Source of the DNA: Chamaelirium japonicum | Taxonomy: Eukaryota; Streptophyta; Magnoliopsida; Liliales; Melanthiaceae | Assembly: GCA_947650365.1 (NCBI GenBank) | Contig: OX393549.1 | Span: 18,457,532-18,521,531 of the forward strand | Length of the DNA: 64,000 nt | Reading direction: 5' to 3' | Shown here: in pieces, positions 31,576 through 42,925 of the stretch | Layout of the letters: every line of letters begins with the position of its first letter | How positions within the stretch are numbered: the stretch's first letter is position 1 | Notes under the pieces: model-generated | The model's database searches: none | Seen by the model: the letters and a program-made list of their open reading frames with translations, nothing else | Told to the model about the DNA's origin: nothing | Made by a program: the position numbers and the translations under genes

Positions 31576-32534
31576 GGTAAGTTCATCAGGGTACACACAG
31601 TTTTGATGTACCCAAGAAGACTAGAGGTAGGATGTGCGCACGATGGGGTCATCGTGCGCACGATCCTGGCACAAAAGCTTAATAGAGGAGCAGACAGAAC
31701 GTGCACATGATGATTCTATTCTGCGCAAGAACTTGCCCTGAATCGTGCACACGATGGGGCATTCGTACGCACGATTGTTTCTATCGTCAGCTTTTAAATC
31801 GCGTCGCATCATGCACGCATTTACCCCATTGTGTTCTCTCTCTCTCTAACTTCCAGGGGTTCGATTCCGACCAGCTCTTCGGAGCTCATTGTGAAATCAA
31901 TCGAGCCAAGAATCAATCAGAGGATGTTTTTACCCTTTTATGTTTTTTTTTGTTTCCCCTTTATGACTGCTATTTTTTATTTTATGAATTTTTTAACCCT
32001 GATCTGTATTCAAATTTTTACCCCCCTTTATAGCTGTGTGTTTGTTGTCTTTGTTGTGGTTCTTATGCTTCTACTGAATATTGTTTGTACTATTTCAGAT
32101 AGTTTTGAAGCTGGGTCAAGAACCTAAAGGTTAACTCTTCCTCCATCATTCACTTTTGTTTCCCCCCCTATTCAATGGTAGATCGTCCTGCCCCTCCACC
32201 CATCCCCCATCACCCGGCAAACCCCTCCGACCACTTCAACTAAAGAGTACGTCTGATTTCTTTCTCATTCATGCTTTGCCGTTTTCTCTGATTTTTTTTC
32301 GTATGAGCTGATCTTTTTTTTTCCCCCTCTCCTTCAGATCCAGATTGCCGCCGCCATAGGATCCCAAGCTCTTCCTCATTGGACCAATCCCTCGCCGCCG
32401 CTATCATCACCTACCCAGCTCTTGTCACCACCACCGACAATCATTCGGCGCCTCATTGGAAGGTATGCCATGTAGTGTATAACATACTGTATTTTTTATT
32501 TCACATGCATTTTCCCTTCTATTTTGTTTCATAT
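31576..32534 (+). other. Exon-like scraps and repeat motifs to the left of element B
   Basis: 31,625-31,790 has GTGCGCACGATGGGG motifs also found in ABCB intron 9. Then several plus-strand segments look like exons: an acceptor TAACTTCCAG at 31,856, a small segment after CTATTTCAG at 32,098 with a GTTAAC donor near 32,130, and a segment after CTCCTTCAG at 32,338 open to GTATGCC near 32,462. The last encodes a Pro/Ser-rich stretch. No family is recognised. Element B starts at 32,535 and may have interrupted this unit. Confidence 0.3.
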
Positions 32535-32638
32535 TGTGGGCATCGAAATTAGCCCACGGGTCGAACCCGATTTTTACACAAAAAAATAAGCCCGCACCCG
32601 ACGGCCTTCGGGTCAAACCCGATTTTTACAAAAAAAAT

Positions 32639-32945
32639 GGGCCCGCACACAACGGCCCGCATGCGAAACTGGGCCCGCACACAACGGCCCGCATGCGAAA
32701 CTTGGGCCCGCACCCAACGGCCTTCGGGTCGAACCCGACTCGCTCATGCAACTTAGGCCCGCACACAACGGCCCGTATGCGAAACTCGGCCCGCACACAA
32801 CGGCCCGCATGCGAAACTCGGCCCGCACACAACGGCCCGTATGCGAAACCCGGCCCGCACACAACGGCCCGCATGCGAAACTCGGCCCGCACACAACGGC
32901 CCGTATGCGAAACTCGGCCGCGCACAACGGCCCGCGTGCGAACTC
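32639..32945. repeat. U3 minisatellite, 32-bp unit with near-palindromic GGCCCGCATGCG core
   Basis: About nine units of GGCCCGCACACAACGGCCCG(C/T)ATGCGAAACTC. In the right half the variable base alternates T,C,T,C,T so a 64-bp higher-order unit is visible. Related degenerate units with CGGCCTTCGGGTC lie at 32,590-32,740. It is present in all three LTRs (also 47,631-47,937 and 62,618-62,924). Both strands stay open in several frames only because of the repeat. Confidence 0.85.
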
Positions 32946-33477
32946 GGCCCACGTGCGAACTCAATTTGCGCGCCATGGCCCGACCCAAAGCAAACGGGTC
33001 CCACCGGACCCGCAACTCGGACACAAAGAGGGGGGCCCACCGGCCCCCCCTTCTTGAAAACCGTGCCCCCTTCCTCATGGAGAGGTGGGGCCGGCCATAA
33101 AGGAAAAGAAAAAGAAAAAGAAAAAAAAGAAAAAGAAAAGAAAAAGAAAAGAAAAGGAAAAGAAAAGAAAAAGTCAAAACCGCCTTGATGCGGGGGGAGG
33201 TGGCGTGGACGTCTACACAACCGTAGATCCGCGACGATCCCTCGATCCAACGGACAAGATGACGTTGTGTCGCCATCCGATCCAAAAGTGCAACAAAAAT
33301 AACAACTCGATCTTTAAAAAATCGAGTCACATCTAGCCCATAACCACTCCAACTAAAAAGGAGGAAATCGGGTTTGTTTCCCCAAATAAGGGAACAACAT
33401 CTCGATGGTTATGAGGGGAGATATTGGAGGAAACAAAAAGATTTCAGCAATATCTCCCCCAACCGCCCCCCTTTGCC

Positions 33478-33486
33478 TATAAATAG
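33478..33486 (+). promoter_or_regulatory. Element B LTR TATA box
   Basis: TATAAATAG in a CCCCCCTTTGCC context, 943 bases into the LTR. It is identical in LTR2 (48,470-48,478) and LTR3 (63,457-63,465). It is the only good core promoter seen in the sense strand of the LTR. Confidence 0.65.
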
Positions 33487-34721
33487 AAGGGGTCGGGGAA
33501 GGCATCAAAGGTCCGAAAGCCGAAGACGAAAGAGCTTCGCAAGAGAAGCTCCAACGCTCGAAGACCGAAGGCTTCACGAGGCACGGCAAGCATATCCTAC
33601 GGGAGTCCTTGGCCCTTCAAGTCCTCATCAACGTGAAGACCTTGCACTCGGAGATCAAAGCTTCGACTCCTCGCACGAAGAAGAAAGCGTGGAGAAGAAG
33701 ACCCGGAGCCGTCATCACCCGATTGCTCCAACGATCTTCATCAACTCCGAAGACGCCATAAGCAAAGGCCGGAGAAGAAGATCGAAGCCGACAACACCCG
33801 TCGTCTTCAACAAAGGCATCAACTCCTTGCACGTAGAAGAAAGCCGGGAGAAGAAAGCCTAAAGCCGGTGCTACCCCTGCCGCCTTCGTCAACCAAAAGC
33901 CGACGCTACAACCGTCGTGCCGAAGCCGGTGCTACCCCCGCCGTCTTCATCAACAAAAGTCGACGCTACAACCGTCGCACGAAGATCGGTGCTACCCCCA
34001 CCGAAAAGTCAAGCCGACGTCACAACCGTCGAGGAAGTCGGAAGAAGAAAGAAGCCTTGAAGAAGGAACGCCAGTCGTTCGAGAAGAAGATCGAGTCAAA
34101 GCTAAAGTCAAAGCCGACGCAAGAAGCCAAAGCAAACGCCCCGGTAAAGCCCGCGCTAAAGCAACGCACGTGCCAAAGCCAAGCAACTACGACGGTCACG
34201 AGCAAAGCACCGCACGTTCTAGCCGACACGACGCGAAGTCCGGAAGAACTAAAGCATCGCAAGTCTCTACCCGTCTACGTTCAAGCGCAAGCGCCAAAGC
34301 AAAGCAAAAGCCAGAGCCACGCCAAAGCTACGCCAAAGCCGAAAGCTAAAGCCAAAGCTGACGCCAAAAACACGATCGACGCCGCGAACCGACGATCAAG
34401 GACGTCGAGGTCAAGCAAGGATCGAGGAAGACACGAAGACCGAGGAACGAAGCCCAAGGCCTCCCTAGCCGAGAAAGCGCGAAGCACGGACGGGACAAAA
34501 TCAACGGCAGAAACTCCTTAGCCTCTCAAAAACCCTCACCCTGTAAAGACCTCTGTCCTGGGCAACCCCTTCAGAGCTCTCGCACGAATACCACGTGGAG
34601 ACGCGGATCAAAGGGACCCTCCAGAGGATCTCTCCCACAATCTCCTGATCAAAGAAAATTTGTAATCTCGTGTGATCCGCAATAAAGACGACCCGAATCT
34701 TTTTCTGCGACCACAGATTTC

Positions 34722-34740
34722 TGGCACGCCCGGTGGGACC
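34722..34740 (+). other. Element B primer-binding site, copy 1
   Basis: TGGCACGCCCGGTGGGACC begins six bases after the LTR end. The TGG start pairs with the CCA end of a tRNA, as in other plant gypsy elements; the exact tRNA was not determined. It is repeated at 49,714-49,732. Confidence 0.8.
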
Positions 34741-34787
34741 TCCTCTCCTTTCATCCGTACGTTTGAAGGAGTTGCTTCAAGTTCGCC

Positions 34788-37700
34788 ATGGCCGGAACGA
34801 ACGATGATACGTTTGCTCCAATAAGCCTCTCACCTATCGCCGAGTCTCCACTACTCCAACACGGCGATCCAGAAAACCCGGTGGATGACATTCCCCCGAT
34901 AGTACGCGTTTACACTCGGCGTACTCAAACTCTTGCGGACTTCTTCACGCCAGAAACTGCTGCTGAAGGTGCTCGCCAAATCACCAATGAGGCCTTGGTG
35001 CATGAAGAAACAAGCCTCAATCCTGGAACATCTGTCCAGAAATTTGGGGAGGACCAGCCCCAACCCCGAACCCGTTCGGGTTCTCCAGCGGACTTTGCAC
35101 CTCCTTTGCCGGGGGCAAACATCTGTCATCAAGCAGAAGCAAGTCAGCGTAACTACTTCTCCGACGACGATGGCGAGGGTGCGGGCGTGCAACATCGAGA
35201 CGTCCTGCGACACCATCCTCCGTCCGCTCTCCAGCTCCAAGTCATGCAAATGGGTGAACACATGGCTCAGCTCACCCGACTAATGGAAGAGAAAGATCGT
35301 CACATCAACACCTTGCTTCAGAGACTGAGTGCCAGGGATGTCGCAACATTCGGTCAACCTCCTGCTTCTCCAGTAGCTGCTTCAGCCCCGTCTCCAACTC
35401 CTGCTCTTGCAGAAGTTGGCCCGGCAACACTAGCAACTGCTCCTGCACTTTCCTCGGCTCCCGTGCCGGTCTCGGTGGCCGCACAACCTTCAGTGGCAGC
35501 AACGATGAATGCCCAGCAAATACAAGCCTTGGTGGCCGACATGATGCGTTCCCACGGCGGTAGTCTACCTCCGATCACGGCAGCATATTCGAAGCCTTAC
35601 ACTACAAGGATCCAGCAGCTGCGCTTTCCTACCGGGTTCCAGCCACCAAAGTTCCAACACTTCGACGGAAAGGGGAACCCAAGGCAACACATTGCCCACT
35701 TCGTCGAAACTTGCAATAACGCCGGCACATACGGCGACGAGATGGTGAAGCAGTTCGTTCGCACACTCAAAGGTAATGCTTTTGACTGGTATGTTGATCT
35801 TCCTCCAGGATCCATTGACAGTTGGGATCAAATGGAAAGAGAATTCCTCAACCGCTTCTACAGTACTCGGCGCATCGTTAGCATGACCGAGCTTACTGCC
35901 GTCAAGCAAAGGAAGGACGAATCAGTAATCGACTACATCGATCGATGGAGGAATCTCGCCCTGAATTCACGAGACCGTTTGTCGGAAGACTCGGCTATCG
36001 AGATGTGCACCCAAGGCATGCACTGGGGCTTACTCTACATCCTCAAGGGGATCAAGCCTCGGTCCTTCGAAGAACTTGCAACTCGAGCCCACGACATGGA
36101 GCTCAGCTTAGCAAATCGCGGGGACTCAAAGACCAAAGACTTCCTGAAGGTGGAAAAGAAAGACAAACCGCCGGCACCCAAATCAAAGCAAGTTAATGTC
36201 GCCGACATCGCCTCAGCCTCCAAGCCACTCAAAATCAGCGGTAAGTCGGATCAAGAAAAGGGAGCTGCCATACCACCGCCTCCATCTCAAAGGCAGTCGA
36301 AGATGACTCTAGAAGAACTTGAGGCCAAAGAGTATCCCTTTCCAGACTCAGAAGTCTCCTCCATGTTCGATCAACTGCTACAAGAAAAGATGATCGAGCT
36401 TCCTCCTTCAAAAAGGCCCGAACAGATGCATCGGGTCAACGATCCGCTCTTCTGCAAATACCACCGGCTGGTCAGCCATCCTATTGAGAAGTGTTTCGTC
36501 TTCAAAGAGAAGATTATGGCACTCGCAAAGCAAGGAAAAATCGAGATCGACTCCAGCGACGTTGCAACAGCAAACATGACATCCATCACCTTCGGTTCGT
36601 TTCAACCGGTACTCGTTGCTACCCACCAGAGAAGGCCCAAGTTGCGCATCAATCGCCAAAGGCCAATTGCGAAGTTAGCTCCACAACGGAAGATCTCAAG
36701 ACGACAGCAGTACGCTCCTAAGCTCGCTGAGAAAGAAACGTCACTGCCCTGGGGGCAACCGTCGCCTACATCGACGTCTCTCTCAAACAAAGCTATGTCC
36801 CAACGGAATCTCCAGACAAGGTACGAGCAAGGAGACCCGGAAGTCGGTCTGTTAGGCCAGCCTTCAGGTAAATTCGACTACTACGTCCTCTATTCCAAAC
36901 CTTCGTCTGTCTCAATAGAAGAAATCGAGCCCACCGGCTGGGAGTCAGAAGGCGAACCACCAAGGTCCCCAGAGGAGCAAGGCTCCCCAACTCATGGAGA
37001 ACCTACAAATCTCCGGACAAGGTACGAGCAAGGAGACCCGGAGGTCGGTCTGTTAGGCCAGCCTTCAGGTAAATTCGACTACTACGTCCTCTATTCCAAA
37101 CCTTCGTCTGTCTCAATAGAAGAAATCAAGCCCACCGGCTGGGAGTCAGAAGGCGAACCACCAAGATCCCCAGAGGAGCAGGTCTCCCCGACCCATGAAG
37201 GACCTACCACTCCCACTCCAGAGCTTCACCTTGGTAACGAAGAATCCACTGATGAAGATGCATGGGTCATGTTGCCTCGCAGACGAAGGCCATGGATGCC
37301 AAGAAGTCACAAGTTCGATCGGGTAACAAGAAAGCTTCCGGAACGAAGAACTTACAAAAAGAAAAGCAAAGCTCCAGGAAGGAAGGCATTCAAAGTACCG
37401 CCAGCAGATCCTGATGATCTCCTCCTGCAAAACCCTCCAGAACCGACAACATTGCAAGAGTTCTTCCCCGATTACTTCCTCCCAGCTAATCAGCAGCACG
37501 AAGCCTCCTGTTGCATGGTTGAGATTCACATAGCGCCGGAAGAAGAAGATAGGATCAAGCCTTCCAAAGAAAGCAACACCATCAACGATGAGGATGATTC
37601 CGACAAAGAAAGCACTACCGCTTACGATGAGGCAATTCTACACTTGCCACTCATAGAAGCACTACACCTCCCAGAGAAATCTCGCCTAGCAATGGCCGAG

Positions 37701-40700
37701 GCTTTGACAGACCCAGACAGTTACAAAAGAAAGAAGAAAAACACCGAGAAGGACAAAACTATTGTCTCATGTAACGCAGCAATAACTTTCTCGGACGAAG
37801 ATTTGCAGCTCGGAACACGACTGCACAATCGACCTGTCTACGTCTCGGGATACATCAACGAGAAGCCGGTAAACCGAATCCTGTTGGATTGCGGCTCCGC
37901 CGTCAACATCATGCCTATCCAAACAATGCGCCAGCTCGGCATCACCACCGACCAGCTCTCACAAAGCCAGCTGGTCATTCAAGGGTTCAACCAAGGAGGA
38001 CAGTCCACCATAGGGATCATTCGTCTAAAACTCTCTATCAGTCAGCTTGACACGATGGTTCTTTTCCACGTCATTGACTGTCAAACATCATATCACCTTT
38101 TGCTGGGAAGACCGTGGCTGCACGAAAACGGTGTCATAGTGTCTACCTGGCACCAATGCCTCAAGTACTACGAGGAAGGTCTGGAAAAGTGCATTGTTGC
38201 AGACAACAAGCCATTCAATGAGGCTGAAGCGCACCTCGCCGATGCCAAATTTTACCAAGCAAAGGACCTTGTTGCAGAAGTCCTTCCAGCTAAAACTCCT
38301 CGAACTCAGAAAGCTAAAAGTATGGAGCAGGATGAAGCTCCGCCAACTCCAAAACCGGTACCACCATCTAAGGCGATACACGAAGTCAAAGAAGTGCTAG
38401 CGCCGAGACGAAGAATGCGCATCAGCTCCAAGCCAAGATCCATGAAGCACACTCCATTACCTGCCCAAGCTACGACAGTCTTACGCCTCACACCTCAGTG
38501 GCTTCGCAAAGATGAACCACCACCTTTTGCCTCGCCAAAAGGGATGGTCCAGCCGCTATCGGAAGCTAATGTCATCACTCTGCAAGAGATGACACTGCCA
38601 CTACCCAGCCTGGGGCAAGCTTCAAGTTCACCAAAACCCATCAATCCCTTCGAATCCAGCCAACTCACATTCAAGCCAAAAGGAAGCTGGGGGCAAAATG
38701 CCGCCAAGCTGCTGTTCAAAGCTGGTTACGACGAAGGCAGTGCTGCACATATGAGTACGCTCCTGCCAGCTCCAATACCACACGGGATGACTAAGACTCA
38801 AGCCCATTTACTCCAGGGTGGCGAGCAGATCCCACCAAATCGGCGAGGCATCGGCTCTCGTCAAACCCCGGTGGTCATCAAGATAACAGGAGAGAAGACC
38901 TTCACCTCTAACTACATTGAGGTGAAGTTAGTGAATGAAGCGGAAGAGGGATCGTCAGCTTCCGATGCACGCTCTACCAATATTCATCCCGGTACAAAGG
39001 GCGCCAAAAGAAGGCGATATCGAGCTCGGCGTCGGACCATACCTCAAAAGCAAAAGAAGAGCATCAAAAACCAGGCAAGTCAAAATCCCATATCAGTATT
39101 CAAAAGACTTGGGCCAATTAGACAAGCAAAGCAAAGGTCAGTATTCGACCGTTTGGGAAAGCCACCCACTAAGGTGAGAAAAATCATACCCACCCACCCA
39201 CCCTTATCATTCTACGAAACTGACGACATCACCGACATTATCATGGTCTCTCTTAATCATATCACAATTGCCGACTCCTCGGTCGACAACACTTCTACTT
39301 CGGACGACGAGTTGCCTAGTGCACCGCCAGTCCTCGAAGAAGGGGGGCAATCTACCGTCGACGATCTGAAAGAAATCAACTTGGGGACACAAAAGGATCC
39401 TCGGTCTACATTCGTAAGTGCACTCCTGACTCCCGAAGAGGAAGCCGCGTACATCAAACTACTCCAAGAATACAGAGATGTCTTCGCATGGTCCTACAAG
39501 GAAATGCCGGGACTTGACCCCAAGATCGCAGTACACCAGCTTGCTGTCAAGCACGGAGCTAGCGCCATCAAGCAAGGACAAAGACGTTACCGACCGGAAC
39601 TGGTACCGCAAATAGAGGGCGAAGTCAACAAGCTCATTGAAGCCGGCTTTATCCGAGAAGTTAAGTATCCAACGTGGATCTCCAGCGTGGTCCCAGTCAA
39701 GAAGAAGAACGGCCAGATCAGAGTATGCGTGGACTTCAGGGACTTAAACAATGCATGCCCCAAAGATGACTTCCCACTGCCAATCACAGAACTAATGGTG
39801 GATGCAACAACAGGCCATGAAACACTAACCTTCATGGATGGATCCTCAGGCTACAACCAGATCCGGATGGCGCCCAAAGACGAAGAGCTTACGGCATTTC
39901 GCACGCCAAAAGGGATCTACTGCTACAAAGTCATGCCTTTCGGCTTGAAGAACGCAGGAGCCACTTACCAACGAGCCATGCAAAAAATTTTCGACGATAT
40001 CCTTCACCAGAATGTAGAATGCTACGTCGACGACCTCATGGTAAAATCAAGACAAAAGTCCACACATCTTCAAGACCTCGAGCTAATCTTCAAGCGACTT
40101 CGAAGGTACCAACTCCGCATGAACCCGCTTAAATGCGCATTTGGGGTCTCTTCGGGAAAGTTCCTCGGCTTTGTCGTACGCCATCGAGGTATCGAAATAG
40201 ATCAAACCAAGATAGATGCTATCCTCAATATGCCGATCCCGAAAACCGTGCGAGACCTCCGAGGTCTCCAGGGCCATCTAGCATATATCAGAAGGTTCAT
40301 CGCCAACTTAGCTGGAAAATGCAGACCCTTCAGTCGCCTCATGAAGAAAGGAGCAGCATTCAAGTGGGATGAAGTTTGTCAGGAAGCCCTCCAAAACATC
40401 AGGGATTACTTACTCAAGCCCCCGGTTCTGACAGCACCAGTTCAAGGAAAGCCATTGGTCCTTTACATCAGCGCCCAGGAGCAGTCCTTGGGGGCACTCC
40501 TGGCTCAAGACAACGAGCTAGGCAAGGAAACAGCATGCTACTATTTGAGTCGCACTCTCATCGGCGCGGAGCTAAACTACTCCCCGATTGAGAAGGTCTG
40601 TCTGGCGCTCATCTTCGCTACAAAAAAGCTGCGACACTATATGTTAGCTCACGCCGTCAGGCTCATCTCAAAAGCCGATCCGCTCAAATACATCATGTCA

Positions 40701-42650
40701 AGACCAGTGCTCTCCGGACGTCTGGCCAAGTGGGCTTTGCTCCTCCTTTAGTTTGACATCACCTTTGTCCCTCGTAAAGCGGTCAAGGGTCAAGCTCTCG
40801 CAGACTTCCTAGCAGAATACCCCCTTCCAGCAGAGTGGGAACTATCGGAAGATCTCCCAGACGAAGAAGTATTCTGCATCGACATCGCCCCTTCTTGGAA
40901 AATGTTCTTCGACGGTGCGGCCAGGCAAGATGTAGCAGGAGCGGGAGTTATATTCGTCACACCAAACGACGAAGTACTTCCCTTCTCGTTTCTACTATCA
41001 GAGCCATGCTCCAACAACAGGGCGGAATATCAAGCTCTGATCATTGGCCTCGAACTCGCCAATGATATGAAACTTCAAGGGCTCACAATTTTCGGCGACT
41101 CTCAACTCGTCATCCAACAAATATTGGGGGCATACGAGGTCAACAAAGAGGATCTCGTGCCATTGCACATACGAGCCCTGAAACTCCTTGGTACACTCAA
41201 AGATGCTTCAATCCAGCATGTCCCCAGAAACCTCAATCAGCAGGCTGATGCGCTTGCAAATTTAGCGGCTACACTTCCGTTCCCAGAAAAAAGCCAACTC
41301 ATCATCCCTATCTGTAAGAGGATGGTAATCACCGAAGAGGACCTCCCTATGGGGATCCCAGACCAAGTCAACGCAGTACACGTTTTCGTGACCGACGAGC
41401 TAGACTGGAGACAGCCATTCATAGACTTTTTTGTCCACGGAAAGCTTCCTGAAGACCCAAAGCGTAAGGTCGACATTCGCCGGCGATCTCTGAAATTCTT
41501 CCACTTCAACAACGAGTTGTACCGTCGAAGCTACGATGGTGCGCTCCTGAGGTGTCTTGCGAAAGAAGAAGCGGAAACAGCACTAGAAGAAGTCCATGCC
41601 GGGATCTGTGGCTCACATCAGTCCGGGCCAAAGCTGCACTTCCGCATCAGGCGGATGGGGTACTACTGGCCCACTATGATCAAGGACTCCCTCGGGTTTG
41701 CAAAAAGATGCTACACTTGCCAGCTGCATGGCGACTACATCCGTCAGCCTCCGGAACCTTTGCATCCAACCATCGCATCATGGCCCTTCGATGGATGGGG
41801 ATTCGATATTGTCGGTCCGCTACCCAAGTCATCCAAGCAGCATCTTTATATCCTGGCGGCAACAGATTACTTCTCCAAGTGGGCTGAGGCAGTACCATTG
41901 CGAGAAGTCACCAGGCACTCTGTCATTAACTTCATCCAAAACGACATCATCTTCCGATACGGCATCCCTCGCTATATCGTTACGGACAACGGGAAGCAAT
42001 TCAAGAACTCCGCTGTCAGCCAATTTTGCGCCAAGTTCGATATCAAGCAAAGGTGTTCAACCATGTACAACGCCTCTGCCAATGGCCTAGCTGAAGCTTT
42101 CAACAAAACACTCTGCAAACTTTTGGAGAAAGTCGTCTCAAAGTCGAAGAAAGACTGGCATGAACGCATGGGTGAAGCGCTGTGGGCATATCGCACCTCT
42201 TTTCGCACACCAACACAGGCGACTCCATACTCGCTGGTATACGGAGTAGAAGCTGTCCTCCCACTTGAACTCCAGATCCCGTCACTCAGGATAGCCATCC
42301 AGGAAGGCCTCGTCAACGGCAACAACACTCAACTTCGCCTAGCAGAATTAGAAGCCCTAGATGAAAAGCGCCTCGAAGCCCAGCAACGCCTGGAATGCTA
42401 CCAAGCCAGGCTAACCCGAGCCTTCAACAAAAAGATTCGCCCTCGATCCTTCCAAGAAGGAGAGTTGGTGCTCGCAGTCAAACGCCCCATCATCCTTTCG
42501 CATCGAGGAGGAAAGAAGTTCGACGCCAAGTGGGATGGACCGCACGTTGTCAAAGAGGTCTACTCCAACGGCGCATATCTTCTCACCACGCCAGAAGGGC
42601 TTACGCTCGGCCCTATCAACGGCAAGTACCTCAAAAGGTACTATGCCTAA
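34788..42650 (+). CDS. Element B gag-pol polyprotein, copy 1, with one in-frame TAG
   Basis: One frame of 2,620 codons plus stop, broken only by TAG at 40,749-40,751. Domains (codon numbers): coiled and Pro/Ala-rich N-terminus; gag domain about 285-440 (PKFQHFDGKG, FDWYVDL, REFLNRF); zinc-knuckle-like C..YH.…H….C near 553-575; a 67-residue tandem duplication near 674-807; aspartic protease about 1,010-1,110 with LLDCGSAVNIMP and YHLLLGRPWLH; RT about 1,600-1,800 with catalytic YVDD near 1,746; RT-linked RNase H to 1,987. After the TAG comes a second RNase H about 2,038-2,165 (FFDGAA, NNRAEYQAL, GDSQLV, QQADALA), then integrase with HHCC finger near 2,268 and a DD35E core (FDIVGP, TDNG, LAEAF). 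All catalytic residues are present. The TAG separates protease-RT from the second RNase H and integrase, so full product needs readthrough, or the copy is defective. Confidence 0.92.
36807..37208 (+). repeat. 201-bp in-frame tandem duplication in gag-pol
   Basis: Two consecutive 201-bp units (starting 36,807 and 37,008) encode nearly the same 67 residues, including TRYEQGDPEVGLLGQPSGKF. They differ at a handful of bases. Present also in copy 2 (51,799 and 52,000). It lies in the unstructured part between the zinc knuckle and protease. Confidence 0.9.
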
Positions 42651-42669
42651 AAGCAAGGCGACACCCCTT

Positions 42670-42671
<2 letters not shown>

Positions 42672-42709
<38 letters not shown>
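42672..42709 (+). repeat. Poly(A) tract after integrase, copy 1 (38 A)
   Basis: Uninterrupted run of 38 A, 22 bases after the integrase stop codon. In copy 2 it is 30 A (57,664-57,693). It marks the border between pol and the antisense gene region. Confidence 0.95.
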
Positions 42710-42713
<4 letters not shown>

Positions 42714-42925
42714 CTACGTGTGACTTGATCCCTCTCAGTAGGGTATGTAGGCAGCCTGTAAAGGTTCAGTCCAAACAAAAGAAAAACACAACCAAGCTCT
42801 GCCATTCTAGAATACAAGTCCAAAAAAAAATAGATGCATGATATTAAGTTATCACCGGATAAAGAAAAACAGAACTACAAGTCTGTTCAGCAGAAATGAC
42901 AAGAAAGAAAAGGAAATGCGACATG

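Larger units (their letters stand above)
32535..34715 (+). mobile_element. Element B LTR1 (2,181 bp)
   Basis: Starts TGTGGGCATCG and ends GCGACCACA, followed by six bases and the primer-binding site. U3 contains a 32-bp minisatellite (32,639-32,945), a long purine tract (33,098-33,176) and a TATA box TATAAATAG at 33,478-33,486, so transcription should start near 33,510. The long R-U5 that follows (about 1.2 kb) holds 60-bp repeats (CGGTGCTACCCC…CTACAACCGTCG, 33,862-34,035). Two open, Lys/Arg-rich frames (33,374-33,862 and 33,868-34,521) look compositional. Confidence 0.92.

Noticed and set aside
32613..33330. Open frames with CGPLCAG or AHNGPYAK repeats
   Set aside because: They are readings of the 32-bp U3 minisatellite in several frames and both strands.
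33374..34521. Two long open frames in the LTR as possible genes
   Set aside because: They lie in the R-U5 of a repeat element, are of extreme Lys/Arg/Ala composition created by short repeats, and recur in every LTR. They are described under the LTR but not called as genes.
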